Source of the DNA: Sugiyamaella lignohabitans
Taxonomy: Eukaryota > Ascomycota > Dipodascomycetes > Dipodascales > Trichomonascaceae
Direction of reading: 5' to 3'
Assembly: GCF_001640025.1 (NCBI RefSeq)
Contig: NC_031673.1
Span: 1,240,001 to 1,304,000 of the forward strand
DNA length: 64,000 nt
Position numbers and translations under genes: made by a program. The stretch's first letter is position 1; every line of letters starts with the position of its first letter. A model generated the notes under the pieces. That model did not search any database, was not told the DNA's origin, and saw nothing but the letters and a program-made list of their open reading frames with translations. Below are positions 41,796 through 52,614 of the stretch, piece after piece.

Positions 41796-43331
41796 CTACA
41801 ACTTGGCCTTATTCTGCTCCAAGAATGTACTGGCTATAACTCTTCTTTGAATTTTACCAGTTGCCGTCTTAGGCATAATCTTGGTGAAAAAGATTCTCTG
41901 TGGGATCTTGAACTTGGAAAGTTTAGAGCTAAGGAAATCTTGAATGTCCTTTTCAGTAGCCTTGGCACCAGGCTTCAAGACGATGGCAGCATTGACCACT
42001 TGACCGTACATTTCATCAGGAGCAGCAAATGACACAGCTTCAGCAACAGCAGGATGTTCCAGCATAACACCATCCAACTCAATTGGACTGATTTTCTCAC
42101 CGCCTCTATTTATGAGCTCCTTGATACGCCCGGTGATAATAACAAAGCCATCTTCGTCAAGTTTGCCTTGATCTCCAGTACGGAAATAGCCATCTTTGGT
42201 GAATGACTCCTCATTAGCCTTAGGGTTATTTATGTAACCAGGAGTCACATTGGAACCCTTGATGGAAATCTCACCCTCCTGTCCCTGTTTGACCTTGTTT
42301 CCATTTGCATCCAAAATGGCAATCTCAACGCCTTGGCCAACACCTACAGTACCTGGCTTTCTTTTACCTGGAGGAAGGTTATTGGAAGTCATTTGGTGAC
42401 ATGCTTCAGTCATAGCATAAGCTTCGAGTACTGGAGCTTTGAAAGTCTTTTCCAAAGCATGGAAAGTGGAGGGAGCAAGAGAAGACGAGCAAGATCGAAT
42501 AAATCGAATATAAGGTACCGGAGAAGGTAAATCAGATTTGAGCAAGATCTGGTGAATAGTCGGAACCGCGGTATACCAATTGGCTTGATATTGGAGGAAA
42601 TCATTCCAGAACGCATGAGCAGAGAACTTTGGAGGAATTATAACAGCCCCGCCAGAGCCCAACGGTGCTAAGAAACCTGCCAAAAGGCCATGAACATGGA
42701 AGAGAGGCATCACGAGATATGATCTATCCTTAGGGGACAATTTGTATGTGTTGATAATGTTGGTAACAGTACGAGCCATATTAGCATGGGTCAGAGGAAC
42801 CGCCTTAGGACGACCAGTAGTACCTGAAGTGTGAAGTACAAAGGCGACATCTGATGGATTTGGAGAAGGAGGTATAGAAGAATGGGCATTATCAGAAAGC
42901 TTTCCCTTGTACTTCAAATCGAGAACAATCTTATCTCCTAACCAATATGCTTCAGCAACAGCGGCATTGAACTTCTTAGCAGCGGCAATAGCAGGATAGT
43001 GACCAGCGAATGATCCCTTTGGAACAATCACCAACGATGATTTGACATCTTCAATGTAGAAAGCAAATTCCGATTCTTTATAGTTGGGATTCAAGGGAGC
43101 TGCGATAAAAGAGGAAGCTGTAGTACCAAGAAAAGCAATCGCAAACTCAATGCTATTGGGGAGGGAGATTGAAATAGCTGATTTTTCAGGGATATTAATG
43201 CTTGCTAGTGTTTTTTGGAAAGAGCGAACCGCAGTCAACAATTGTGAATACGACAAGCTAGGTCCGCCAGGAATACTAATTGCTTCGGACTCCTTAGCCG
43301 ACCTCGAAATCTGTTCCTGGAAAGTTGACAT
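41796..43331 (-). CDS. PCS60: Peroxisomal acyl/oxalyl-CoA synthetase Pcs60-like
   Basis: The single exon of 511 residues is an adenylate-forming enzyme with the P-loop-like LHTSGTTGRPKAVPLTH, VMPLFHVHG, EAYAMTEACHQMTSN and the hinge GYFRTGDQGKLDEDG ... GRIKELINRGGEKISP; the catalytic C-terminal Lys is in TATGKIQRR. The sequence and length match Pcs60/Fat2 (543 aa in S. cerevisiae). The C terminus is AKL, a type-1 peroxisomal targeting signal. In S. cerevisiae Pcs60 activates oxalate to oxalyl-CoA and is oleate-induced. Confidence 0.92.
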   Translation of the reverse strand: MSTFQEQISRSAKESEAISIPGGPSLSYSQLLTAVRSFQKTLASINIPEKSAISISLPNSIEFAIAFLGTTASSFIAAPLNPNYKESEFAFYIEDVKSSLVIVPKGSFAGHYPAIAAAKKFNAAVAEAYWLGDKIVLDLKYKGKLSDNAHSSIPPSPNPSDVAFVLHTSGTTGRPKAVPLTHANMARTVTNIINTYKLSPKDRSYLVMPLFHVHGLLAGFLAPLGSGGAVIIPPKFSAHAFWNDFLQYQANWYTAVPTIHQILLKSDLPSPVPYIRFIRSCSSSLAPSTFHALEKTFKAPVLEAYAMTEACHQMTSNNLPPGKRKPGTVGVGQGVEIAILDANGNKVKQGQEGEISIKGSNVTPGYINNPKANEESFTKDGYFRTGDQGKLDEDGFVIITGRIKELINRGGEKISPIELDGVMLEHPAVAEAVSFAAPDEMYGQVVNAAIVLKPGAKATEKDIQDFLSSKLSKFKIPQRIFFTKIMPKTATGKIQRRVIASTFLEQNKAKL

Positions 43332-44959
43332 GTTAAGTAATAGATCTCAATTGATCCTGAAAAATACTCAAGTACTAAATCTAACAAACGTCTCTCACTT
43401 GAAGAGCCTTTAAAGATAAGTCAAGCAAAATGAATCAACTTGTGATCCTAAGTTGTTCCTATCTGACGGTTTTATATTGAGCTTGCTAGCTAGGCATGAT
43501 ATGACTGCATTTAAGCCGCATACAGGCATGGTTAAAGGAACAATATTTGCCGGGGCATGAACAAAAAATTACTACGTCATACTATTACAAAGCTGACATT
43601 TTTGGACTAGTGCTCTTTTCCTCTCTCTGTCTCTTTCTATTTATATTACAGCAGTGGTGCGAAGTAATATATCAACTTTTTTTTCACATTCTATAGCCTT
43701 GATACTCGAATGATTCATGGCGTCCTTCATTATCAACGGCGACGATCCCATATAAGATCATCAAATTATCAGGAGGAGCGGAAACAGGGCTCCGCATGAG
43801 TGGGACTGTGTGGGGGTGGGCGGTAATCGAGAAGTGAGACATTTGATACTGAATGAAACAACATCTTACGGAGTCCGATTGAGCACTAGATGATATTCAC
43901 ATGAGGGGGTTGGCAGATTGGTTTGCCCGAGCTTTATTGGGAATGTATGCCTCCGTCGGGAATCGACTCAAGTTTGGAAAAACGCCGTCGGGACAACTAG
44001 CCTTATCTTGCATAGACATGCATATCGCAAAGTTGGGTCTTTCACAAAATTGCTCCCCCTTACAAAGTCGATTCTTTCAAGCTACGTATTTTGCATATCT
44101 TGCGAGCAGTCATGAGCAATCCGTATACTTTGGTTCGCTTTTATATTTAAAAGTCTATCGCTTCTGAAATATTGTGCTACTCGTATATAACGTACTTTTA
44201 TGTCATATTTTTAGAAAGTATTTATTACATGTAATATATATAAAATATAAAATAATAAAGAAGAACATTGTATGCAATCCACTAAGAATCTTCATTTTAT
44301 TTTAGATTTCAAGTGTACCAGCGCTAAAGATTTTGAAAGTGAGCTCAGCGCTGTTGGCGTGGGTCCAAGTAATCAATGACTAGAAAGTATGCCAGACGTT
44401 CCCAAACTAGAAGCCGTTAAGAATTCACGTGACGAGAACCAAACGGCTAAACAGGTGTAGATTTTTCCGATCTCGGTCCGAAGACCCCGTGCTACTCATG
44501 CTGGACGCCACCCAATCTGATAAATCCTAATTCGGCAGGTTTGTGATTTGTCACCGGATCGTTCTACGGAATGGGGTTTTATTGGCTGAAACAGCGCCGA
44601 TCATGGACCTAACCCAAGCCGATATGACGGCCGATTGCCATGTACAAGGACGGCTGAAGTATAAGAAAAGTGTTTGAGATTTGGCTGGAGTTTAAAATCT
44701 AGAACAGCTTAAAAGGTGAATATTTGTCAGACACAAGCTTCTGGATTTTGTTTCTAGTTCAAATTGGAATTTTTACCACACTGCAAACCAAATTTCATTT
44801 ATATCTCCATTACTGGTATTAGCTCACTGGATTGTTGATTAATCTTGTGTGCTTAGTTTGAACCGCTGTCAAAAGATATAAACTATAATTCCATTCGGGT
44901 TTTTTCACAGGCTGATTTCCTCATTTTGCATTATCCACTTTCCCATTACAACAAGAATA
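43332..44959. other. 1.6-kb divergent intergenic region PCS60 / ISU1
   Basis: It holds both promoters, including a TCACGTGA at 44425-44432, about 530 bp before ISU1. The frame at 43901-44167 (88 codons) has no motif and is probably chance. I looked for an oleate-response CGG-N15-18-CCG pair near PCS60 and did not find a clear one. No tRNA, transposon or repeat is evident. Confidence 0.45.
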
Positions 44960-45469
44960 ATGTTTCCAGTTTCAAGATTAGCACTTAAGCGTACCGTTGG
45001 TATGACTCCTCGCATTTCTCTTTCTCGTGCCTATCATGCCAAGGTGCTGGACCACTACAACAACCCCAGAAATGTTGGTTCTTTGGATAAGAACGATATC
45101 AACGTTGGTACTGGTTTGGTGGGAGCTCCAGCTTGTGGAGACGTTATGAAGCTGCAAATCAAAGTTGATGACAATGGCGTTATCCAAGATGTTAAATTCA
45201 AGACGTTTGGCTGCGGCAGTGCAATTGCCAGTTCTTCTTATGTCACTGAATTAGTTCGGGGTATGTCTTTAGATGAGGCTGGAAAGATTAAAAACACAGT
45301 TATTGCTAAAGAACTCTCTTTACCCCCTGTCAAGCTCCATTGCTCTATGTTGGCTGAGGATGCTATCAAGTCTGCGATCAAGGATTACAGAGCAAAGAGA
45401 CAGACCCCAACTTTAGGTCCTAATGCTGTGAATGCTAGTAGTACTGCAAAAGCTGCTGCTGCCCACTAA
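44960..45469 (+). CDS. ISU1: Mitochondrial iron-sulfur cluster scaffold Isu1 (IscU)
   Basis: The single exon of 169 residues has a short basic presequence (about 1-25) and then the IscU domain: YHAKVLDHYNNPRNVG, cluster cysteines Cys59 (GAPACGD, with Asp61), Cys85 (FGCGSAIASSS) and Cys128 (KLHCSMLAED), and the LPPVK motif (121-125) recognised by the Hsp70 Ssq1. Isu1 receives sulfur from Nfs1 and builds [2Fe-2S] clusters in the matrix. CTG codons encode the conserved Leu30 and Leu65, showing the standard nuclear code. A long Ala/Ser/Thr tail of about 25 residues follows the domain. Confidence 0.97.
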   Translation: MFPVSRLALKRTVGMTPRISLSRAYHAKVLDHYNNPRNVGSLDKNDINVGTGLVGAPACGDVMKLQIKVDDNGVIQDVKFKTFGCGSAIASSSYVTELVRGMSLDEAGKIKNTVIAKELSLPPVKLHCSMLAEDAIKSAIKDYRAKRQTPTLGPNAVNASSTAKAAAAH

Positions 45470-45900
45470 ACTTTGGTGGGAGTAGTCAAATTCACATTGG
45501 TAATGGGTATCACTCTATCCTCTCTTTAATACAAGATAAGATAAAATTGATGCATCTGGTCGGGTTGTAACGATACTCGAAATAATAATTGCTGAGAAGT
45601 TTGTTCATTTCTGCAAACATTTCAGTAGCTGTTTCTTTCTTTTTCGTACTCTGGCTTTTTGTACTTTTCGTCGTAATCATCTATCTGTAAGAGTCTGCTT
45701 CATTTCTAAGTTATTTTATCGTTATGACACCACCAACATCTTGGTCAATCATGCTAAAAAAAGTATCTAGGTAACTAGTATCACTATTATTATTGTTGTT
45801 GTTTTTGTTTGTTGCTTTATTGTTACTATGATGTTTTAGTTATAATTAACCTGTTTTCTATTTCTTGTCGAAATCAACGCCAGTTCTTTTTGATATAATT
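45470..45900. other. Convergent intergenic region ISU1 / zinc-finger gene
   Basis: About 430 bp of 3' flanks with T-rich and TTG/TAT-repeat-like low-complexity sequence (about 45784-45830). No gene, tRNA or snoRNA was recognised. Confidence 0.4.
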
Positions 45901-46600
45901 CTACGGCAAAGGGTGTCTTGGATCATATGCATCGTCGTAGCTGTCGTCCTCGTCCGGATCAGCTCTCCTATGAGTTTCCCGTGCCACGGGAGCATCAATT
46001 GTTTCGCCAAATATACTAGTCACAGTAGTATTCGTAGTTGATAAAAGCTTCGGTTGATATAGATCCAAGCGAATGGATTTCTCCTTCGCAGTCTCAGTTT
46101 CGCTACTACGTTTTTCGGCTGAGAGCACTTTCTTGAACCCTTTCCTAGGTCGTCCTGTTGAAGTGTTTTCCAGGTTAAATACCTGGGTAGAGCTGATAAT
46201 GCCTTTTAATTTGGTATTGGGAGCTTTTTTGTAAATCGTCCTTTTATCCTGGATTACAGTTAAATTAGGTCGATTCGTAGAGACACTTGACGGGTCATTC
46301 TAAAATAGTCAGTCACCATATTCCATGTAGTTTACAAATTAGACAAACGAGGGAGGATGGCACTACTTACTAATATTGTGAGATGGGCCGAGCTTGATAG
46401 ATGTTTTTCAAGATCCCCCTCGTCAGTGTACTTCTACTAGCCGTTAGATCACCAATTCCCACTTGATTCAATCATTATAAGAGCCATTGACAAAAGGTAT
46501 TTAGATAAACTATACAAGAGCTGTATATTCACGACCATCAACAGCTGTTCTCAAATATGTTCAAGATCCCTACATTTTGGCAAACATTACATTGGTACAT
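45901..46600 (-). CDS. Small C2H2 zinc-finger protein, three exons, not assigned
   Basis: My model has exons 46574-46600, 46371-46433 and 45901-46299, giving 162 residues. Exon 1 is nine codons (MYQCNVCQN) and exon 2 is KYTDEGDLEKHLSSSAHLTIL. Joined, they form a textbook C2H2 finger: C-x2-C-x3-Y-x5-L-x2-H-x5-H at residues 4-26. The rest is basic (RPRKGFKK) then acidic at the end (DPDEDDSYDDAYDP). Intron 2 (71 nt) has a GTAAGT donor. Intron 1 (140 nt) has a weaker GTAGGG donor but a CTAAC branch and TAG acceptor; the perfect finger spacing is the main support. I do not recognise the family. It could bind RNA or DNA. It is divergent from CTK2. Confidence 0.62.
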
Positions 46601-46792
46601 CCTTTACAATTCAATCAGTCGCCTTAAAACACATATGAACAACATATAACCAAGTTCCATCACTGAAAAGATTCTTGATATTATTCGCGAGCTACGCTTA
46701 ACTTCTTCAAATCCGGTCAAATGATGATAGTTGCCAATTGATTGATTATTTATTGTAGCCATCAAAAACATGCGACGTTTCTCCGGATTTGT

Positions 46793-46802
46793 ATCACGTG
46801 AT
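46793..46802. promoter_or_regulatory. Perfect palindrome ATCACGTGAT in the zinc-finger/CTK2 divergent promoter
   Basis: It is identical to the 10-mer at 191-200 and also sits between divergent genes, about 98 bp before the CTK2 ATG. It matches the Cbf1-type site RTCACGTGAY. Inferred regulatory role. Confidence 0.55.
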
Positions 46803-46900
46803 ATTTGACATTTCTTTACGTGACGCTAGTTCACTGAAATGTTTTGTATGATGATCGCATTTAGGTCCAGACTTGTAATATTAATTTATCTAAATCAAGT

Positions 46901-47989
46901 ATGAGCACACAGTCGCCGAGCCGGCATCGGCCACCAGGCTCGGAGTTTCCTTCAAAAATCAAGTTGTCTCGTCCTTTTTTGACTCAAGAACACCTGGACA
47001 GACTACATGTTCTTTCACAGGGTCCATCTGATTTCAAGATTCAAGCATTTAATTTGATTTGGTCGGTTTCCAAGGCTTTAAAATTGTAAGTATCCCTGGA
47101 TGGGTTTGCTCTCAAACGTTTATTTGAGAGATATCAAAATTACTAATGTCTAGCTAATACATACTAACACTCTAGTCCTATTCGAACTATAGCCACAGCA
47201 ATGCATTTATTACAAAGGACAATGCTATACAATCCGGTGAGCAAATTTCCAATGCACGAAACAGTGGTTGCTTGTATTCTTGTATCCTGTAAAGCTGTTG
47301 ATACTCCAAAACGAGTTAGGGAAATTATCAGCACGGCACACAAACTAAAATCCAATCAACCAGGTTTTGTACCGCTGACACCTAGCCAAGTTGACGAGAT
47401 AAAGATGTCAGTGATCTCCTTGGAACGACAGATACTAGAAACAGTTGGGTTTGACTTTAGGATAAGAATTCCACACCAATATATTGTCAAGCTATGCAAA
47501 ACATTAGGCGTTTCGGATATCATGGTTGGAAAAATTTCTTGGGTGGTAGCCACGGATAGTTTTATGACTGATGCTCCTATGAAATATCCAGCTCATACGA
47601 TAGCCCTATCATGTATTATCCTGTCTGCAAAGCTCAAAGAATTGAAGTCAATCTTTCCTATCGATTCTGATAAATTATTGTCTCCCAGGCGTGTGGTAAA
47701 CCAGTGTCTGACTGATATTTTGGATTTTTATATCAACTACCTGCAAACGTCACAACTCAGGGCCTTATCGTCGTCTCCTGAATTTAATCTTTCTCTTCTC
47801 TCTGTACCAACGTTCATGAATATCCGAATGGCTATTAGTCGGGAGCTGTCTAAAATACGTGCACCTGAGCCCGATCCAGCAACATTCAACGGGCTTCAAA
47901 TCCGCGACCCGAAAGAATCAGATATTGGAACTGTGAGATATGTTCTCAATTGGGAGTTAGAACATGTCAAGGGAGAGCTGATTTCGTGA
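46901..47989 (+). CDS. CTK2: Cyclin-like subunit of CTD kinase I (Ctk2), two exons
   Basis: The exons 46901-47085 and 47176-47989 encode 332 residues. The 90-nt intron has GTAAGT, a perfect TACTAAC branch site (47162-47168) and a TAG acceptor, and joins SKALKF to PIRTIATAMHLLQR, the first cyclin-box helix. The cyclin box continues with FPMHETVVACILVSCKAVDTPKRVREII and a second repeat. This pattern is that of Ctk2/cyclin-K relatives, which activate Ctk1 to phosphorylate Ser2 of the RNA polymerase II CTD. Other transcriptional cyclins are less likely given the SRPFLTQEHLDRL N terminus. Confidence 0.85.
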
Positions 47990-48164
47990 TTTTGCGTAAG
48001 GAGCGGTTGAGAGACATGTACATATTTATAATTCAATTAATTTATAAGGGTTGACCGACACATTCAGAGGTTTCAAGCAAAATCCCAATAGCCTAGAATC
48101 ATCTGAGGTCGGAAGACTCATGAATGTAGTAACACTTAATGATCTATTCTATTAACTACTTTTT

Positions 48165-50816
48165 TCAGCGAGTTCGCTGGAATAAATATACATAGGCGAA
48201 TTTTTTCATTTCGGCAGCTTCTCCACCACGGACTACCTTTTCATCATTAAACAATACCCAGTCAGACTCGTTAGGCGAGATTGGCTTATTGATGAATGCG
48301 ACGTAGTGTCCCGCATGAATACTTCCTCCTTTGTGACAGATGATGGATGTGAGAGCATAGTCGGCAGGAAGAGAAGCGTCTCCAAGCAGCACAGGCTCTG
48401 ATTTTTTCGTGGTAACAGATTGAGGTTGCTCTTCTGGTTCTTGCTTTCCTGCGTCAGGGTTGCTGAAAAGATATTCGACAGACGCTTCAAGATTACCACC
48501 AGTTTGCTTCAGAGCATACTTTGCCTGAATATCAGAAAAACCCATGTCCATCAACTGGCCAACAGCTTCTAGAGATACCGAATCGGTTGAACCTGAGCCA
48601 ATCGAAAGAGGAATATCAATATCAGGATCGTCCATATGTTCAAAAAGCCAGTTAGTAGCCGCTTCAACGTCAGAGTTGCCGGTATGATATAGAGCCTTTT
48701 CACATCGTACCCTGGGAAATCCCATAGACTCGAGAGAGACCAATGCTTCCTCGTTAGCAGTAAAAGAGCTAGTTTCACTGGTCTCATGATCATCTTCATC
48801 ATCCTTCGCATCAACAACGTCTTCTCCTGCCTGAGGGCCAGACGACATATACCGATCGAGATTCAGTGATCCCGCTGGAACGTCAACTGGAATATCCAAT
48901 TTGACAGGAACCCAGTTGATAACTTGAAATCTACGAGCATTCAACATAAGAATCTCCGGGAAAGTCTTGAATTTGGTAGAAGCGATCGCCCCAGCAGCCT
49001 GACCACAAGACTTACATTTGTAGTCAATCTGTTCGGGCTCAGTAAAAATATTAAGACACTCAATAATACTAATTGTCTCATAAGTGGTAACTTCTGCAGA
49101 AGAATCATCAAAATTAACTTGATCTGGCGCCTTCAGCCTTCTTGCCGGTACTGGAATGGAAATATTTTCCTGGTTTTCAGTGCGATATCTTACTTTGTGA
49201 CAGTTTCCACATTCCAGTCTTCGTTCAGTTTGAAACCTGAATATCTCTGTAGGATCTTCTCTTCCAGTTGCCTTACACATGTCAGAAATCTTCTCCAACA
49301 AATAAATCAGGAATTCAAATGCATCCTGCTGCCTCATGGTAGAGAACTCACTATGACCTCTTCCAATTAATGCTTTGAACATCCCTGGAGCAATACCTCG
49401 TTGGTATTTGACAGATGATTCGTCAGTTGGCCCATATGTTTCATCGGGAACGGCATACCGTCCAGAAAGAAGGCCGTCAGCCAGCTTTCGGAGCTGTATT
49501 TCTAAACTATGAGCAGGATCGGACTCATTTGCCACCACGTTATCTGTACTGTTATTGCCAACACTGTTAAACCTCTTCTGGAACCTATCTAGTGCAAACA
49601 AGCATTGAACAGCTGAACTTAGATAACACGAGTTTCCAAGATTCTTCATGCCAGTTAATCCTTGACCAAACAGCGGAAGAAGCTCGGTTCCATCTTCACT
49701 AGACATACTGAAATCCCATTTTAAGTTTTGCTCGACTTGGAGCTCAGTTAATGACTTCTCCGTTTTTTCTCGTTCAGCAATATTGATTCCCCAATAGTGC
49801 AGGTGTTCGGTAAGAGCTGGATCACTAACCTCATCTCCACATTTATAACAAAACACATCTGCATTTCCCTCAGGTGTGATACTACCCAATTTAACAGATG
49901 CAATGTGGCCAGTGTTCTCATAATGACTGAGACCATGACCATTACCACCTACGCCGCCAAATTGAGCACGTCCACACCCTAAATTGCCACATACCAAACA
50001 AAGCCATAGGTTTTCTTTCAATTCACACTCTGAACAATGAGAGAGAGTTTCACCATCCAGCTTGGTAGGTTCACCGACTTGCTCCAGATATAATATATGC
50101 TCACAAGGAACTATCTCTTGTTCCCAGGCCTGGATTTCTTCCTTTCGTGCGTATGACACGGCCTTCATTACGCCCTCGACGACTCTATCCAATCCGTCTA
50201 CTTGTCCCTGCTCGATCTGAGCTTCACCAAACTCTAAATCCTTGACTCTTGTTTGAATATCAAAATGGTCTTCTTCTTTATCAGCTTGAATAGCAAGCTT
50301 CATTATCTTTGCTGGAGACTGACATTTGTTAGCACAAGACCTGGGTGGCAAGGTCCCCACAAGAAAATAACTATCAATTTCTGCCAAATATAGGTTATTT
50401 CACTGGAGATGATTTCGGCTCTTAATTCCAAAAAGCATATTGATCAATTGGACGATGAACGGATTCACAATTGCTTTATTCGACTTGTACTACTTACATC
50501 GTCACGAACCTTTCGAGGCTTGATGATCTTGCGAATGTTAAGGAAGACCGAATGATTCGTATTTCGATAATGTAGCTCGGTGTAGTTATGACTAGGATCA
50601 GGTGAAGAGGACAAGAAGCATGTCAAACAGACATCAAGTCCATATGGAGACTCCTACAATTGATGTTAGTAATTGTCTGATTCGGGGGTCAGTAAAGGGT
50701 CAACTTACAGGAGTATCGAAGCAATAAGCGCAGTCATCTTTGAACACTTCTTGATTTGGTCGCGGGGGCTGAAGATTCAGTGACTGGATATGTTTCTCAG
50801 CGGATTCAAATGTCAT
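48165..50816 (-). CDS. UBP14: Ubiquitin carboxyl-terminal hydrolase Ubp14 (USP5), three exons
   Basis: The exons 50709-50816, 50498-50653 and 48165-50318 encode 805 residues. Introns are 55 nt (TACTAAC branch) and 179 nt (CTAAC ten bases before the acceptor). Splicing supplies the N-terminal variant zinc finger (DDCAYCFDTPESP ... VCLTCFLS). The canonical ZnF-UBP (CSECELKENLWLCLVCGNLGCG) follows, then the Cys box with Cys319 (NLGNSCYLSSAVQCLF), two UBA domains and the His box (HKGGSIHAGHYVAF). Ubp14 disassembles free ubiquitin chains. The large exon stays open 23 codons into intron 2, which gives a false N terminus if unspliced. Confidence 0.94.
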
Positions 50817-51030
50817 ATTTCTTGCTCTTGTAGTGTTGTTCTCAAGCTGAGTAACTGGTCGATGGCGTAGAGGATATATATATACAGCCTTGCATGGTCA
50901 TTGATCTGGTGAAGTATGCATGAGCGCAATCTGAGTGAACAGCCTTTAGCAACTGGCAGCTGGGCCCCTTTTAAATTGGTCTGCTAGCTCTTTCTCAAAT
51001 CTATCAGTGAAGCTCAGTAGCCGTAGTTTA

Positions 51031-51041
51031 GGGCGGAGCCC
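51031..51041. repeat. Mini-palindrome GGGC-GGA-GCCC
   Basis: A perfect 4-bp-arm palindrome followed by CCAAT, between UBP14 and EHD3. It closely resembles the element at 53511 (GGGGC-AGA-GCCCC, also followed by AAT). Confidence 0.55.
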
Positions 51042-51120
51042 CAATCGCACGGATGCCAAGCTCCAAAGTCCATCATTCAAAACAAACTGTCTGAAATATT
51101 TATATATACTTGCTCTATGC

Positions 51121-52614
51121 TTAGTAAACCCAATCGAGGAGAGTTGGGTGCTCGGGGTCAGGTTTAGTATTGGCGTCTAGAATAGCATTCACTTTTTGCT
51201 CTACGCCGTATTTACCGTTTGTGGCGTCGACAAAGTGGCTAACAATCTCTTCGCGAGTGGCCTTGAAGTCACGAGTGCTTGACTCTCCGGTAACAAAGGC
51301 TTGAACCTGAGCAGTGGATGGCAGTCCAAATTGGTGAGGATACTCGGAGTATGAGTCTTCTGTGAAGAACTTGATACCAGAAGGAGAAGTTGAGTCGGAA
51401 CGATGCTCAAAGAAGCTATTGACAACATCACTGGTCACTTGGTCGACAGTAGGAGGATTCCAATTGGCCTTGCGCTTCTCAATCAACAGAGCAGTAACTC
51501 CTTCAACAAAGTCAGGTGAGTGGGAGAATTGCTCAGAAAGAAAAAATTCCTCGTTGAGAGTCGTACGGATATCCATACTAGCACCGCGACGAATTGCAGC
51601 AAGAGCTACCTTGACAGCAGTAGGAGAGCGCTCTAAAATGGTCTTCTTGGTTGCTAAAGCAAACTCAGATCCATCAGCTTCAAGAGCAGCAATAATATCT
51701 TCGACAGTCTCCTTGGCAAAGGCGGAATTTATAAGCTTGATTTGGTCAGGAGTAATAGGGAACTTGTAGTTGTCAACAGTCTCAGTAAAGTCATTGATAG
51801 TAGTGTTAATGACTTGATACAGATCTTCAGTGTTAGCAATAGCAGATGAAGAAGTAGACAATTCACTAAGACGAGCCTCGAGATCAGGGATACGGTTAGA
51901 TGGGACGTAATGTGTAGCAATTCCAGCATAAAAGGCGTCGTAACCCTTGAGTCTAGCCGAAGTAAGACCGAGATAAACACCCAGTTGGCCATCGAGCAAG
52001 CGTGGCAAAAAGAAAGTAGCACCGACATCAGGGAAGAAACCGATATTAGTTTCGGGCATAGCAAACAATGTCTTTTCAGTTGCAACTCTAAAAGGAGCAT
52101 GGATACTCAATCCCACACCACCACCCATGGTGATACCATCTTGAAGAGCAACAAATGGCTTGGGATAAGTGGCAATTAAGTGATCTAATTGATATTCATC
52201 GTGGAAATATTGAGCAGCCTCGATAGAACCTTGCTGTCCTTTCTCATTGATACCAGCTGCTAAAGCAGCGACATCTCCACCAGCACAAAGGGACTTCTCA
52301 CCTTCACCTTTAAGGATAATAATTTTGGCTTGGTCAGATTTCGACCATTCCAACAATCTAGGAACAATCAATTCAACCATGTTGTGATTCAGAGAATTCA
52401 ACTTTTTAGGTCTGTTCAAAATAATGGATCGAACGGACCCGGTTGAAGTGAACTTGACCTCATCCTCACTAGATGGAGATGGTCCAGCAGTGGCCATGGT
52501 TCTATTGGCAAAGGCACGAAACTCTGGCTGTAAGATCTTGGCTCGAAGTGGCATAGCAGAAACAACACTTCTCGAACAACTAGTTGCCTTTAGATGACGA
52601 AATAAATGTGACAT
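51121..52614 (-). CDS. EHD3: Mitochondrial 3-hydroxyisobutyryl-CoA hydrolase
   Basis: The single exon of 497 residues has a basic presequence (about 1-40) and then a crotonase fold: NRPKKLNSLNHNM, oxyanion-hole segments CAGGDVAALAAG and GITMGGGVGLSIHAPFRVAT, and the catalytic Glu region MPETNIGFFPDVGATFFLPRL. These are the signatures of HIBCH/Ehd3 rather than enoyl-CoA hydratase. It hydrolyses 3-hydroxyisobutyryl-CoA in valine breakdown. S. cerevisiae Ehd3 has 500 residues and is also linked to the mitoribosome. Confidence 0.94.
   Translation of the reverse strand: MSHLFRHLKATSCSRSVVSAMPLRAKILQPEFRAFANRTMATAGPSPSSEDEVKFTSTGSVRSIILNRPKKLNSLNHNMVELIVPRLLEWSKSDQAKIIILKGEGEKSLCAGGDVAALAAGINEKGQQGSIEAAQYFHDEYQLDHLIATYPKPFVALQDGITMGGGVGLSIHAPFRVATEKTLFAMPETNIGFFPDVGATFFLPRLLDGQLGVYLGLTSARLKGYDAFYAGIATHYVPSNRIPDLEARLSELSTSSSAIANTEDLYQVINTTINDFTETVDNYKFPITPDQIKLINSAFAKETVEDIIAALEADGSEFALATKKTILERSPTAVKVALAAIRRGASMDIRTTLNEEFFLSEQFSHSPDFVEGVTALLIEKRKANWNPPTVDQVTSDVVNSFFEHRSDSTSPSGIKFFTEDSYSEYPHQFGLPSTAQVQAFVTGESSTRDFKATREEIVSHFVDATNGKYGVEQKVNAILDANTKPDPEHPTLLDWVY

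Noticed and set aside
43901..44167. 88-codon plus-strand frame in the PCS60-ISU1 gap
   Set aside because: No motif; a second frame overlaps it out of phase, as expected of chance open sequence.
50319..50387. N-terminal 23 codons of the unspliced UBP14 frame
   Set aside because: They fall in an intron with CTAAC and CAG signals; the spliced model restores the family N terminus.
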